Source: Planctomycetota bacterium
GTDB lineage: Bacteria > Planctomycetota > Planctomycetia > Pirellulales > Pirellulaceae
Length of the DNA: 53,259 nucleotides
Assembly (NCBI GenBank): GCA_003671195.1
Contig: QWPJ01000163.1
Span: 1-53,259 of the forward strand
Reading direction: 5' to 3'
Shown: positions 8,856 to 17,585 of the stretch, in pieces
Layout: each line of letters opens with the position of its first letter
Position numbering within the stretch: position 1 is the stretch's first letter
Notes under the pieces: model-generated
Seen by the model: only the letters and a program-made list of their open reading frames with translations
Databases searched by the model: none
What the model was told of the DNA's origin: nothing
Made by a program: the position numbers and the translations under genes

Positions 8856-9704
8856 TTGGTGCCGATGAAAACGAATTGGAAGCTTCTCCTCGCATGCTCG
8901 GTCCTGCTTGCTTCGGCTGTATGGGTTTTAGCGCAGCCCCCTCGAGGGCGTTTTCGACGCGATTGGCAATCGGCCGGACGCGGTGGTGTAGAGAGCTGGG
9001 GGCTCGACCGCAAGTTCGTCAAGGACTCGTTTACCTTCGTTAGGATCAAGTACGATTCGGCGGGATATCGCCGTGGGGGAGGGTGGGCGACGGACTTTCG
9101 AGATAGCGAATTGAATTTCAGTTTGAGGCTTCAGCAGTTGACGACGCTCAAGGTGAATCCGGAGCCGATTGTTTTGGAATTGAGCGATCCAAAGCTCTTC
9201 GAATATCCCTTCATCTACATTATTGAACCTGGGGATTTGATGTTTCATGAACCGGAGGTATCGGCGTTGCGCAAGTACCTCGATAACGGTGGCTTCTTGA
9301 TGGTCGATGATTTTTGGGGCGATGAGGAGTACGAAAATTTCTACCGAGAGCTCAAACGGGTGTTCCCCAACAGGGAGCCGCAGGAAGTCCCGCTGGAGCA
9401 TGAGATTTTCCACTGCGTCTACGATTTGAAAGAAAAACCACAGCTACCTTCACACCAAACGGCTTGGAATGGCAGACAGAGTGGAGTGATCTGGGAGCCG
9501 CGTTATGGATCCGACACGAGCATCCCGCATTACCAGGCGATCTTCGACGATGACGGAAGGATCATGGTCTTTATCTGCCACAACACGGATCTCGGGGATG
9601 GATGGGAACGTGAAGGGGAAGATCCCTGGTATTTCGAGGAGTTTTCTGTGAAGAAGGCTTATCCTATGGGAATCAATATCGTTACTTATGCGATGACGCA
9701 TTGA
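8856..9704 (+). CDS. DUF4159 protein, first gene of the MoxR/VWA operon
   Basis: Exported protein of 282 residues. A signal peptide (KLLLACSVLLASAVWVLAQ) is followed by a DUF4159 domain: FTFVRIKYDS, WATDFRDSELNFSLRLQQLT, FIYIIEPGDLMFHEPEVSALRKYL, then GGFLMVDDFWGDEEYENFYRELKRVFP. The fold is related to GATase1-like/ThuA-like domains, with LMVDDF in a strand-turn position, but no catalytic residue can be named. The TTG at 8856 is best placed relative to GAGGGAG. The ATG at 8865 gives an equally good signal peptide. It is followed 15 bp later by the MoxR gene, and DUF4159 heading a MoxR-DUF58-BatA series is a recurring planctomycete arrangement. Confidence 0.87.
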   Translation: MVPMKTNWKLLLACSVLLASAVWVLAQPPRGRFRRDWQSAGRGGVESWGLDRKFVKDSFTFVRIKYDSAGYRRGGGWATDFRDSELNFSLRLQQLTTLKVNPEPIVLELSDPKLFEYPFIYIIEPGDLMFHEPEVSALRKYLDNGGFLMVDDFWGDEEYENFYRELKRVFPNREPQEVPLEHEIFHCVYDLKEKPQLPSHQTAWNGRQSGVIWEPRYGSDTSIPHYQAIFDDDGRIMVFICHNTDLGDGWEREGEDPWYFEEFSVKKAYPMGINIVTYAMTH

Positions 9705-9719
9705 AAGAGTGAGGTTGCG

Positions 9720-10763
9720 TTGAATACTGCATCGATGGGTGATGGATCGAACGAGGAGTCGGCAAGTGAATCCCCTAGCGGATCGGATGCTGCGTTGTTC
9801 GACCAGATCCAGAAGGGCCGAGTCCTGCTCGAGCGGGAGCTTGAGAAAACCATCGTCGGTCAAAAGGAGGTCATCGAGCAACTGCTGATCTGTCTGTTCT
9901 CAGGAACGCATTGCTTGATCACCGGAGCCCCAGGACTTGCCAAAACCCTGCTTGTACGCAGCGTAGCCCAAGCATTCCACTTGGACTTTAGCCGAGTCCA
10001 ATTCACTCCGGATCTGATGCCCGCAGACATCACCGGCACGGAAATCCTCACGGACAATCAAGGGCATCGTGAGCTACGTTTTGTCCCTGGGCCGGTTTTT
10101 GCCAACGTGATCCTCGCCGACGAAATCAACCGCACGCCCCCCAAAACCCAGTCGGCATTGCTCGAAGCCATGCAGGAGCACCAGGTGACGGCGGCTGGAA
10201 AAAGATACGGCTTGCCGAAACCTTTTTTCGTCCTCGCGACACAAAATCCGATCGAAATGGAAGGGACTTATCCGCTCCCAGAGGCACAGCTCGATCGATT
10301 CATGTTCAACGTGCTGATCGACTATCTCCCTTTTGAAGACGAGTTAAAAGTAGTACTCGACACGACGAGTCGGACGGCCGAACCGATCGAAGCGCTTTTT
10401 GACGCCAAGGATATCTTGCAATTCCAAGCCTTGGTGCGCAAGGTTCCCGTTGCGCAGGACGTTGCTCGTTATGCCGTGCGGCTCGTGTCTGCCACCAGAC
10501 CAAACCAGCCGAATACCCCGCAGTGGGTCAATGACTCGATCACGTGGGGGGCGGGTCTTCGCGCTGCACAAATGTTGGTTTTGGGAGCCAAAGCACGAGC
10601 GATTCTCCATGGCAAAACCCATGGGAGATTCGAGGACATCCGCAGCTTGGCTCCCCCTGTTCTTCGGCATCGCTTGCTGTTGTCCTACAAGGCTGAGGCT
10701 CAGGGAATGACCGTCGAGAACGCGATTGAAAAACTGCTCAGTGAAATTCCTTGCGAGTCATAG
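9720..10763 (+). CDS. MoxR-family AAA+ ATPase
   Basis: Cytoplasmic AAA+ ATPase of 347 residues. Walker A is GAPGLAKT (residues 69-76, the family variant with Ala before Lys), Walker B is ILADEIN (Asp134, Glu135), and sensor 1 lies in FFVLATQNPIEMEGTYPLPEAQLDRFMF. The C-terminal lid (RSLAPPVLRHRLLLSYKAEAQG) is complete. MoxR proteins are thought to act as chaperones that load metal or mature partners together with VWA proteins. Here four downstream VWA/DUF58/BatA-type products are candidates. The start is a TTG at 9720 with GAGG 6 bases upstream. A later ATG at 9735 is possible. It sits between DUF4159 and DUF58 in one transcript. Confidence 0.95.
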   Translation: MNTASMGDGSNEESASESPSGSDAALFDQIQKGRVLLERELEKTIVGQKEVIEQLLICLFSGTHCLITGAPGLAKTLLVRSVAQAFHLDFSRVQFTPDLMPADITGTEILTDNQGHRELRFVPGPVFANVILADEINRTPPKTQSALLEAMQEHQVTAAGKRYGLPKPFFVLATQNPIEMEGTYPLPEAQLDRFMFNVLIDYLPFEDELKVVLDTTSRTAEPIEALFDAKDILQFQALVRKVPVAQDVARYAVRLVSATRPNQPNTPQWVNDSITWGAGLRAAQMLVLGAKARAILHGKTHGRFEDIRSLAPPVLRHRLLLSYKAEAQGMTVENAIEKLLSEIPCES

Positions 10764-10775
10764 GGGCTAAAAGCA

Positions 10776-11705
10776 TTGGCACTGGAAAACGGAACCCAAC
10801 TGCAAACGAACCAAGCATCCAAGTGGATTGACTTAAAGACGCTCATGGCAGTTCGCAATTTGCAATGGCGTGCCCAAAAGGTTGTCGACGGATTCCAGAC
10901 CGGATTGCACCGGAGTCCCAAGCACGGTTTCTCGGTCGAATTCAGCGAGTATCGCCCTTATTCGCTCGGAGATGATCCCAAAACGATCGATTGGAAACTC
11001 TATGCTCGGTCCGATCGGTACTACCAGAAACGCTTCGAGGATGAAACGAATCGTCGATGCTATCTGGTGATCGATCAGAGCAAGTCGATGCAGTACGGTT
11101 CGATCGAATACACCAAGTACGAATACGCGCGCACGTTGATCGCTACCCTCGGACTTTTTCTACTGCGGCAACGTGATGCTGTCGGCGCTGTTACTTTTGA
11201 TGAACGTGTTACCGATTGGCTCACGGCGAGATTTCGCACGGGGCAATTCCAACGCATCCTTTCGATGCTCTCGAAACCTTGTGCGGGCCAAGCGACGGAT
11301 TTGATCGCACCGCTCGAACAGATCGCCCAATTGGTGCAGCATCGAAGTCTCATTGTCATCGTATCGGACCTGATGGTTTGCCCTGATGCGTTAAAAGCTC
11401 CTTTGGCATTCCTAAGGGCTCGGCGGCACGAAGTGGTCTTGCTGCGGGTTTTGGATCCCATGGAATTGAGTTTTCATCACGAGAAACCCGTGTTGGTACG
11501 GGATGTCGAATCCGGAGAAGAACGTTTTGTCGATCCGGCGATGGTGGCGGAAAGTTACCAGCGAAACTTCCAGAAACATCGCTCGGAATTGTCCGACATT
11601 CTCACACCCCTGGGGATTCCTTGTGTCGATTTCCAAACGACCGACCCCATGGAACTGGTTCTGAGCACCTTCCTTTCGATGCGAGAGGCTGTCGGATCCT
11701 CATGA
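10776..11705 (+). CDS. DUF58 (VWA-fold) protein, MoxR partner
   Basis: Cytoplasmic DUF58 protein of 309 residues with no membrane segment. The DUF58 core motif GFSVEFSEYRPYSLGDDPKTIDW is near residue 50, followed by a VWA-like fold with the MIDAS-type CYLVIDQSKSM (DxSxS) and SLIVIVSDLMV. DUF58 proteins are encoded beside MoxR ATPases almost universally and are viewed as their substrate adaptors. The start is TTG at 10776 with AGGGG 9-10 bases before it. The stop overlaps the next start by 4 bp (ATGA), so translation is probably coupled to the BatA/VWA gene. Confidence 0.93.
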   Translation: MALENGTQLQTNQASKWIDLKTLMAVRNLQWRAQKVVDGFQTGLHRSPKHGFSVEFSEYRPYSLGDDPKTIDWKLYARSDRYYQKRFEDETNRRCYLVIDQSKSMQYGSIEYTKYEYARTLIATLGLFLLRQRDAVGAVTFDERVTDWLTARFRTGQFQRILSMLSKPCAGQATDLIAPLEQIAQLVQHRSLIVIVSDLMVCPDALKAPLAFLRARRHEVVLLRVLDPMELSFHHEKPVLVRDVESGEERFVDPAMVAESYQRNFQKHRSELSDILTPLGIPCVDFQTTDPMELVLSTFLSMREAVGSS

Positions 11706-13888
11706 GCTTTTTGACCCCGTTGTATCTGCTCGCAGGCTTGGCTGTGCTGGCTCCAATTTTGGCTCACCTTGTCAGAAAACGCCCCAGGGACGTGATCGAT
11801 TTTAGTTCGATCCTCTTCCTGGAACCCTCGGCTCGGCGTCTGGCGAGCCGAAGCCGAATCGAACATTGGCTGCTCTTGTTCTTGCGATCGCTCATACTCC
11901 TGGCTCTAGCCTTCGCCTTTGCAAGACCCTATCTGAAAACCTCGGTTCAACAGACCGCTACAGTCGATCCAGGAAAAGATCGAGTTCTGCTGATCGATGC
12001 GAGCGCAAGCATGAGACGCCCAGGTGTTTGGGAACAAGCGATCGCCAACGCCAAGGAGTACTTCTCCCAAAGCGGTCAGGCTGACTCCTTGGCCGTCTAT
12101 CTGCTTACCGACCGGCTCGAACCCATCGTGTCTATTGAGCAATCTCGCCAAGCTCCAGGCCAGAGCCGAGCCTTGGCGAATGAGGCACTCGATGCACTGT
12201 CTCCAACGTGGTTTGCATCGGACATCGGAAAAGGCCTTGTTCAGGCTTTAGATCTGCTCGCAGATGAACCTCTCGAAACGGAGCAAGGGCAATCGGTTCG
12301 GTCTGCCCAGATCGCGATCGCATCGGATTTCCAACAAGGAAACTCGCTGGAAACTCTCGGATCGATCCAGTGGCCATCGGATATCCCTGTAATCCCATTG
12401 GTATGCAAACCCAAGTCCCCCGGGAACGCATCGCTGACCATCTTGTCCAACGCTGATCAAGCCGATCAAGCCGATCAAGAGCAGCAAGCCGATCAAGAAT
12501 CCACGGAAGACACCTTACGGGTTGCGGTCCGGAATTCGATCGATGCACCGACCGATCGATTTCAATTGCAATGGCTTGACTCCAATGGCCTAGCATTCGA
12601 TTCAACCAAAACCGAGGTCTATGTTCCAGCAGGACAGCAGCAAATTGTTTCGGTGACTCGACCCCTTGAGCTCGACCCCTCGGTACCTATAGTCCTGGAG
12701 CTTCAGGGCGACGAGCAACCCTTCGACAACCGACAGTACTTCTACCGAGGTAAAAAGCTCTTGGCCAGAGCCCTTTGCATCGACTCTCGGCTGCGGGATT
12801 CAAAGGATTCTCTTTGGTACTTCGCTACGAGAGTCCCCGTTTCGCAACCGCGACTTGAAGTCCAATGGGAGCAGAAAGACCCCAACGATTCGCTCGTTGA
12901 GCAAGGCCAAAGCCCACCCCGTTGGGTCGTCGCTTCTAGCGACTTGAATCTACCTTGCGCCGAGCGCCTCAAGCCATGGATCGAACAAGGCCTACACGTA
13001 CTGTGGGTCTTGGATCGGCCCGTTGAAAACCGAAACCCTCCAACCGCTGATCAGCAGCCTGCCGACGTGGCATTGGTCCTTAAGAGTTGGTTTGACGAGG
13101 ATTCGATAGCGATCTTTGAAGCCGAATCCAATCGATACCATTTGTTGCAAGAGATCGATATGAACCATCCGGTGTTCTCTCCCTTTGCGGATCCCAAGTT
13201 CAACAACTTCACCAAAATTCGATTTTGGCACCACCGCAATATCCAGGGTTTCGATCCTGAGTCTTGGCGTGTGCTCGCGAAATTCGATGATGGCCAAGCA
13301 GCGTTGTTGCAACGGCCCCTAGGCAAAGGGTTGGTCACGTTGCTCACAAGCGGATGGCAACCGATCGAGAGCCAGTTGGCATTGTCCAGTAAGTTCGTTC
13401 CGATCCTCAATTCGCTTTTTGAACTTGGGAATCCAAGGCCAGAACAAGACGATTACCACTGCGGCGATGCAATCTCTGTTTCCCTGATCCGACAGGGATG
13501 GAAATCCACGAATCGTCGTTTCGACGCACCAGGAATCTTCAGCCTCGAATCTTCTCGAAAAAAGGCCAGCGTCGAGCCGATCGAAAGTGTTTTACCCATC
13601 AACGAACAAACCGATGCGATCGCTGTAAACTTACCTAGAAGCGAATGCCTCACCGATCCGATCGACCTTGAAGAGTTCTCGCGTTTCGGCATCCCAATCG
13701 ACACACGAAATATCGTGCAGATCGATCGGGAGCGGACATCTCGGGCCAATCCCTTGGGCGAGCAATTGGAAGCTAGTCAACGCGGTTGGTGGTGGATGTT
13801 GTTGTTTGTTTTATTGTTCGCCGGATTCGAATCCGTGGTAACCGCGCTGGGGTCGCGCACTCGCACCATACCATCGACAGGCGGCTGA
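11702..13888 (+). CDS. BatA/VWA-domain membrane protein
   Basis: Membrane protein of 728 residues. Two N-terminal helices form the BatA domain (FLTPLYLLAGLAVLAPILAHL and WLLLFLRSLILLALAFAFARP) with conserved RKRPRDVIDFSSILFL between them. A VWA domain with MIDAS DASAS follows (RVLLIDASASMRRPGVW, about residue 97). A long beta-rich periplasmic part follows, and near the C-terminus is one more helix (WWWMLLFVLLFAGFESVV). I chose the ATG at 11702 because it begins the BatA domain and overlaps the DUF58 stop. Such proteins interact with MoxR/DUF58 products in Bat-type systems. A five-unit ADQ repeat (12452-12496) lies in the periplasmic region. Confidence 0.9.
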   Translation: MSFLTPLYLLAGLAVLAPILAHLVRKRPRDVIDFSSILFLEPSARRLASRSRIEHWLLLFLRSLILLALAFAFARPYLKTSVQQTATVDPGKDRVLLIDASASMRRPGVWEQAIANAKEYFSQSGQADSLAVYLLTDRLEPIVSIEQSRQAPGQSRALANEALDALSPTWFASDIGKGLVQALDLLADEPLETEQGQSVRSAQIAIASDFQQGNSLETLGSIQWPSDIPVIPLVCKPKSPGNASLTILSNADQADQADQEQQADQESTEDTLRVAVRNSIDAPTDRFQLQWLDSNGLAFDSTKTEVYVPAGQQQIVSVTRPLELDPSVPIVLELQGDEQPFDNRQYFYRGKKLLARALCIDSRLRDSKDSLWYFATRVPVSQPRLEVQWEQKDPNDSLVEQGQSPPRWVVASSDLNLPCAERLKPWIEQGLHVLWVLDRPVENRNPPTADQQPADVALVLKSWFDEDSIAIFEAESNRYHLLQEIDMNHPVFSPFADPKFNNFTKIRFWHHRNIQGFDPESWRVLAKFDDGQAALLQRPLGKGLVTLLTSGWQPIESQLALSSKFVPILNSLFELGNPRPEQDDYHCGDAISVSLIRQGWKSTNRRFDAPGIFSLESSRKKASVEPIESVLPINEQTDAIAVNLPRSECLTDPIDLEEFSRFGIPIDTRNIVQIDRERTSRANPLGEQLEASQRGWWWMLLFVLLFAGFESVVTALGSRTRTIPSTGG
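12452..12496 (+). repeat. 9-bp in-frame tandem repeat (A-D-Q)
   Basis: Five 9-bp units of the type GCCGATCAA encode ADQ-ADQ-ADQ-EQQ-ADQ within the periplasmic part of the BatA/VWA protein. The fourth unit has diverged. Total length is 45 bp. Confidence 0.85.
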
Positions 13889-13898
13889 GGAATTCATC

Positions 13899-16800
13899 AT
13901 GCATCGAGAGATTCGAAACAAGCTAGAACCAATAGCCAAGAGATTCCGCAGTCAGGTGTTAGCTTGGTTGTTGATCGGCTATTGGGGAATTTTCTTGGCG
14001 TTGCTATTGCGCCGACTGACTCAGACCGGCAATGCCACTGCAGGATCCTTCTCGTGGGGCCTTCTTGGCGCTACTGCGATCGGTGGCTACGTCCTTTTCT
14101 TTCTCTGGACCCGCTTCGGATACCGCGATCTTGGCTCGGTTGCCCAAAGGGTTGAAAGACAGTTTCCGGACATCGACCAGAAACTGCTGACGGCGATCGA
14201 GCCGATAAAACCCAATGAATCGGAATTCCTTCGGTCCAAATTGATCGAAGAGACGCTTCTGCATGCCCAATCGCAGCATTGGGAAACAGTCGTTCCCAAA
14301 TGGAAACTCGGGACCCTCTGGAGCTTGCAATGGATGCTGCTCGGCGCGACGATCGCCTCTTCTTGGATGCTGTATACGAAAAGTACGAGCGTGCTCAATA
14401 CGTCGGATCGCTCAGGGATCCGAGGGTTCGAATGGATGGTCGAACCGGGAAGTACTCAGATAGAGAAAGGTTCTGATCTACTCGTCAGCGTCCGTTTTTC
14501 CGACGACTTTTCCGATGATCTTCTGCTCATCGCCGAGAGCCCCAGCGGGGAATCTCAAAGCGTCAGTATGCAGCGAAGCTTACGCGATCCGATCGCCAGT
14601 GCGACGATTCGAAAGATCAAGGAACCACTCCGTTATCGAATCGAAAGCGTTTCAAAAAATAGCGAGCGATTTGAAGTCGGAGTCTTCGAGCATCCCGCAG
14701 TGCTCCAAAGCGATGCTTCGATCCAATCACCGGCCTATGCCCAGCAGGACGACAAGACGATCTCCAACACTCGTCGCGTCTCAATCGTCGACGGTGCGCA
14801 AATCCGATGGAGCCTCAAGCTCAACAAGCCGGTAGTATCGGCCGAATGGATCGACGAAAACGGACAGAGCACGCCGCTGGAAGGAAATCCGCAGAACCTA
14901 ACAGAGTACTCGATCCGCAATGCGCCAACGGAATCGATGCGTTATCGGCTGAAACTCACCGATTCGGAGGGAAGATCCGAGAAAACGGCCGAGGAGTTTG
15001 TCGTTAAAATCATCCCCAATCGTGCGCCGGATCTCAAGCTGATTTCGGCAGTCGATCAGCGCGTCTCGGCAATCCAAGAGATGATCGTCGGAGCCAGAGT
15101 GCAGGACGATTTCGGGATCCATCGAACTGGAATCCGGGTTTCGGTCGGGGATAGCGAACCGTCGGACATTGAGCTCAGCTCCCCTGGTGAATCGACGAAG
15201 AAGAAAACCGAATTGCAACATCTGATCGACCTTGAGTCTCTCCAAGCCAAAGTAGATCAGTTGGTCACCTACCATTTCTGGACCGAAGACTTGGATCGCG
15301 ATGGGCAACCAAGGAGGATCGAAAGCGAAATGTACTTTGCGGAAGTCCGTCCCTTCGAGGAGATCTTCCGGGAAACCGACGCCTCGGCCACCCAACAGCG
15401 TCAATCGCAGCAACAACAACAGCAAGGTTCCGAATCGGGCCAGCAAGCTGAAGAGTTGGCAGAGCTTCAAAAGAAAATTCTCTCGGCGACTTGGAATTTA
15501 CTCCGAGGCATCCCTAAATCCAATCCGGATGCCTCCCAGAGCATCCAAGAGCAACTGCCGATTCTTCTGGAATCTCAAAATCAAGCTCTCGAGCAAACCG
15601 AGGCTCTCAAGGAGCAATTGCAAGCGCCGAATGCGGCCCAGGATTTGCTCAAAGTTCAATCGAGCATGCGTGAGGCGATCGCCGAATTGAACCAAACCGG
15701 GTCGGAAACTCCATCTGTCGCTCTGCGTGGAGCGATCAAGCAGATGCGGGGAGCTTACGAGGGACTACTCCGTTTGCGGGCCCGCGAGCATGAAGTCTCG
15801 CAAAGTCAACAGCAGCAATCCTCGAACCAAAAGTCTCAATCCGCCTCAGAGCGGAATCGACAAGAGCAAATCCAGCAATTGCAACTTGAACAGGATCCGA
15901 GCCGCTACGAGGAGGAATCGCAACCGATGACCGAAGAGGAGAATTCGCAGCGCGAAATGCGCCAGGTGATGAATCGCCTCGACGAGTTGGCGCGACGGCA
16001 GGAGGACCTCAACGAGCAAGTTCGTGAATTGGATCTAGCACTGCAATCGGCTAAAGACGAACAAGAGAAGAAGGAGCTTCAGGAGCGCTTAGAGCAATTG
16101 CGAGAAGATCAACAGGAACTCGTACAGGATGCAGACGAACTGCTCGAGCGGATGAACGAGCCTGAGTCGCGAAATGCTCTTGAGGAATCACGGCGACAAA
16201 TCGAGAACGCTCGAGAACAAATGCAGCAATCCGAGCGCCAATTGCGAGAGGCCCAACCGTCAGCAGCCTTGAACTCCGGAACACGCGCTGAGCAATCCGT
16301 CGATCAAACACGCGAGCAACTCCGAGAGCAAAGCTCCGAGTCGCTTCAAAGAGATGTTCAGCAGTTGATCGAGCAAGCCCAGAAGGTCGCAAAAAATCAA
16401 GCCGAATTGGAACGCCAACTGCGGGAACAAGCGAATCTGCCTGCGAGGGATCCGGAGTCCAAGACGAACGGGACGGATCGCAGTGAGCCAACCACCAGTG
16501 CGCCAATAACCAGTGAGCCAGAGGCCAACAGCCCAAGACGTGAGTCATTGCTTCGCAGCGATGCGGAATTGAATCAAGAAGGAAACGTGCCAGAAAGAAA
16601 CCTCGAGGACTGGAAGGAGCAGAAACAGCGGTACCTTGATTTATTGAATCGCATCAAGGACACGGTCGAACAGGCCGAAGGGAGCGAACCGCTCCTGGCC
16701 GAGCAGTTGTACGAGACCTATAGGGATGCGAGTCGTTCGCCGACCGAACAACGCCTTGATCGGATCCCGATGATGATCGAGCGGGGGATGGAGCAACCGG

Positions 16801-17585
16801 CAGTCGAGGAATCCGGTGAGGTTTCCAAAGAGCTCCAGGGCCTCAGGGAGCGTATTGAGAACTCCACCCAAAGCGTTCTGGGATCCGAGGAGGAGTCGTT
16901 GCGTCGAGCGATCAAGGAAATCGATCAGGCCAATCGAGCGATCGAAAGCGAGATCGAGCAACGTTTGGGGCAGGACAGTTCGCAGGACGCCAATGCGATG
17001 CAACCCCCCGAAGGCCAACCCAGCCAAGGCCAACCCCGCGAAGGCCAACCCAGCCAAGGCCAACCCAGCCAAGGCCAACCCAGCCAAGGCCAACCCAGCC
17101 AAGGCCAACCCAGCCAAGGCCAGCCCAGCGAGGCGAGAAGTTCCTCGCAAGCTCGCGAGCCTTCCCCTCGCTCGGCGCTCGAAGCGCTTGAGGAACGGAT
17201 GCAGCGAGCCGGTGGCGGCGGTGGATTGGAGTCGAGCGCTCCCTTGATGGGTGAAGACTACGCGCAGTGGACTGACCGGCTTCGGGATATTGAGGAGTTG
17301 GTACGCGATCCGGAATTGAAGGCTCAAGCGGCGCGAGTGCGCGAGGCTGCGCGAGATTTCCGCAAGGAGTACAAGCGGCATTCCAAGGAGCCGCAGTGGG
17401 AGTTGGTCAAGAAGATGATATCGAATCCGTTGCAGGAGTTGCAGCGGCGTGTGCAAGAGGAGTTGGTTCGCAAAACGGCTAAAGAAAATGAACTTGTTCC
17501 CCTAGATCGCGATCCTGTACCGGATCGTTTCCGATCGGAATTGGATCGTTATTTCGAACGCTTGGGTGGGGAACAAAACAAGTGA
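13899..17585 (+). CDS. Large Gln/Glu-rich coiled-coil membrane protein (DUF4175-like)
   Basis: Membrane protein of 1,228 residues. The N-terminal 170 residues hold three hydrophobic helices (VLAWLLIGYWGIFLALLL, SWGLLGATAIGGYVLFFLW, MLLGATIASSWMLY). A beta-rich region to about residue 490 has LKLTDSEGRSEKTAEEFVV and DDFGIHRTGIRVSVGD, resembling DUF4175-type proteins. Residues 500-960 are a long Gln/Glu/Arg coiled coil. Near residue 1,040 is a stretch of eight GQPSQ-type pentapeptides, and the C-terminal 120 residues are again charged and helical. It begins 10 bp after the BatA/VWA stop, and its stop overlaps the next GTG start by 4 bp. Proteins of this layout are regular members of planctomycete MoxR/BatA operons. 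A scaffold role across the envelope is inference. Confidence 0.85.
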   Translation: MHREIRNKLEPIAKRFRSQVLAWLLIGYWGIFLALLLRRLTQTGNATAGSFSWGLLGATAIGGYVLFFLWTRFGYRDLGSVAQRVERQFPDIDQKLLTAIEPIKPNESEFLRSKLIEETLLHAQSQHWETVVPKWKLGTLWSLQWMLLGATIASSWMLYTKSTSVLNTSDRSGIRGFEWMVEPGSTQIEKGSDLLVSVRFSDDFSDDLLLIAESPSGESQSVSMQRSLRDPIASATIRKIKEPLRYRIESVSKNSERFEVGVFEHPAVLQSDASIQSPAYAQQDDKTISNTRRVSIVDGAQIRWSLKLNKPVVSAEWIDENGQSTPLEGNPQNLTEYSIRNAPTESMRYRLKLTDSEGRSEKTAEEFVVKIIPNRAPDLKLISAVDQRVSAIQEMIVGARVQDDFGIHRTGIRVSVGDSEPSDIELSSPGESTKKKTELQHLIDLESLQAKVDQLVTYHFWTEDLDRDGQPRRIESEMYFAEVRPFEEIFRETDASATQQRQSQQQQQQGSESGQQAEELAELQKKILSATWNLLRGIPKSNPDASQSIQEQLPILLESQNQALEQTEALKEQLQAPNAAQDLLKVQSSMREAIAELNQTGSETPSVALRGAIKQMRGAYEGLLRLRAREHEVSQSQQQQSSNQKSQSASERNRQEQIQQLQLEQDPSRYEEESQPMTEEENSQREMRQVMNRLDELARRQEDLNEQVRELDLALQSAKDEQEKKELQERLEQLREDQQELVQDADELLERMNEPESRNALEESRRQIENAREQMQQSERQLREAQPSAALNSGTRAEQSVDQTREQLREQSSESLQRDVQQLIEQAQKVAKNQAELERQLREQANLPARDPESKTNGTDRSEPTTSAPITSEPEANSPRRESLLRSDAELNQEGNVPERNLEDWKEQKQRYLDLLNRIKDTVEQAEGSEPLLAEQLYETYRDASRSPTEQRLDRIPMMIERGMEQPAVEESGEVSKELQGLRERIENSTQSVLGSEEESLRRAIKEIDQANRAIESEIEQRLGQDSSQDANAMQPPEGQPSQGQPREGQPSQGQPSQGQPSQGQPSQGQPSQGQPSEARSSSQAREPSPRSALEALEERMQRAGGGGGLESSAPLMGEDYAQWTDRLRDIEELVRDPELKAQAARVREAARDFRKEYKRHSKEPQWELVKKMISNPLQELQRRVQEELVRKTAKENELVPLDRDPVPDRFRSELDRYFERLGGEQNK
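16482..16526 (+). repeat. 15-bp in-frame tandem repeat (S-x-P-x-x)
   Basis: Three 15-bp units read SEPTT-SAPIT-SEPEA inside the linker that follows the coiled coil of the large membrane protein. All units begin with AGT G, and the third position of each pentapeptide is Pro. The copies have diverged, so the duplication is older than the one at 17013. Confidence 0.7.
17013..17132 (+). repeat. 15-bp in-frame tandem repeat (G-Q-P-S-Q), eight units
   Basis: Eight units of GGCCAACCCAGCCAA (GQPSQ) run without interruption. Units 1 and 3-7 are identical at the protein level, unit 2 is GQPRE and the last is GQPSE with codon changes. The run looks recent because the central copies are identical in DNA. 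On the opposite strand it reads as a spurious leucine/alanine-rich open frame. Confidence 0.95.

Noticed and set aside
17013..17132. CRISPR-like array
   Set aside because: The units are 15 bp with no spacers and lie in frame in a coding region; it is a pentapeptide repeat.
16641..17456. Long open frame on the minus strand with a leucine/alanine repeat
   Set aside because: It is the antisense reading of the GQPSQ repeat and coiled-coil coding region; the repeat keeps all frames open, and the plus-strand frame has domains.
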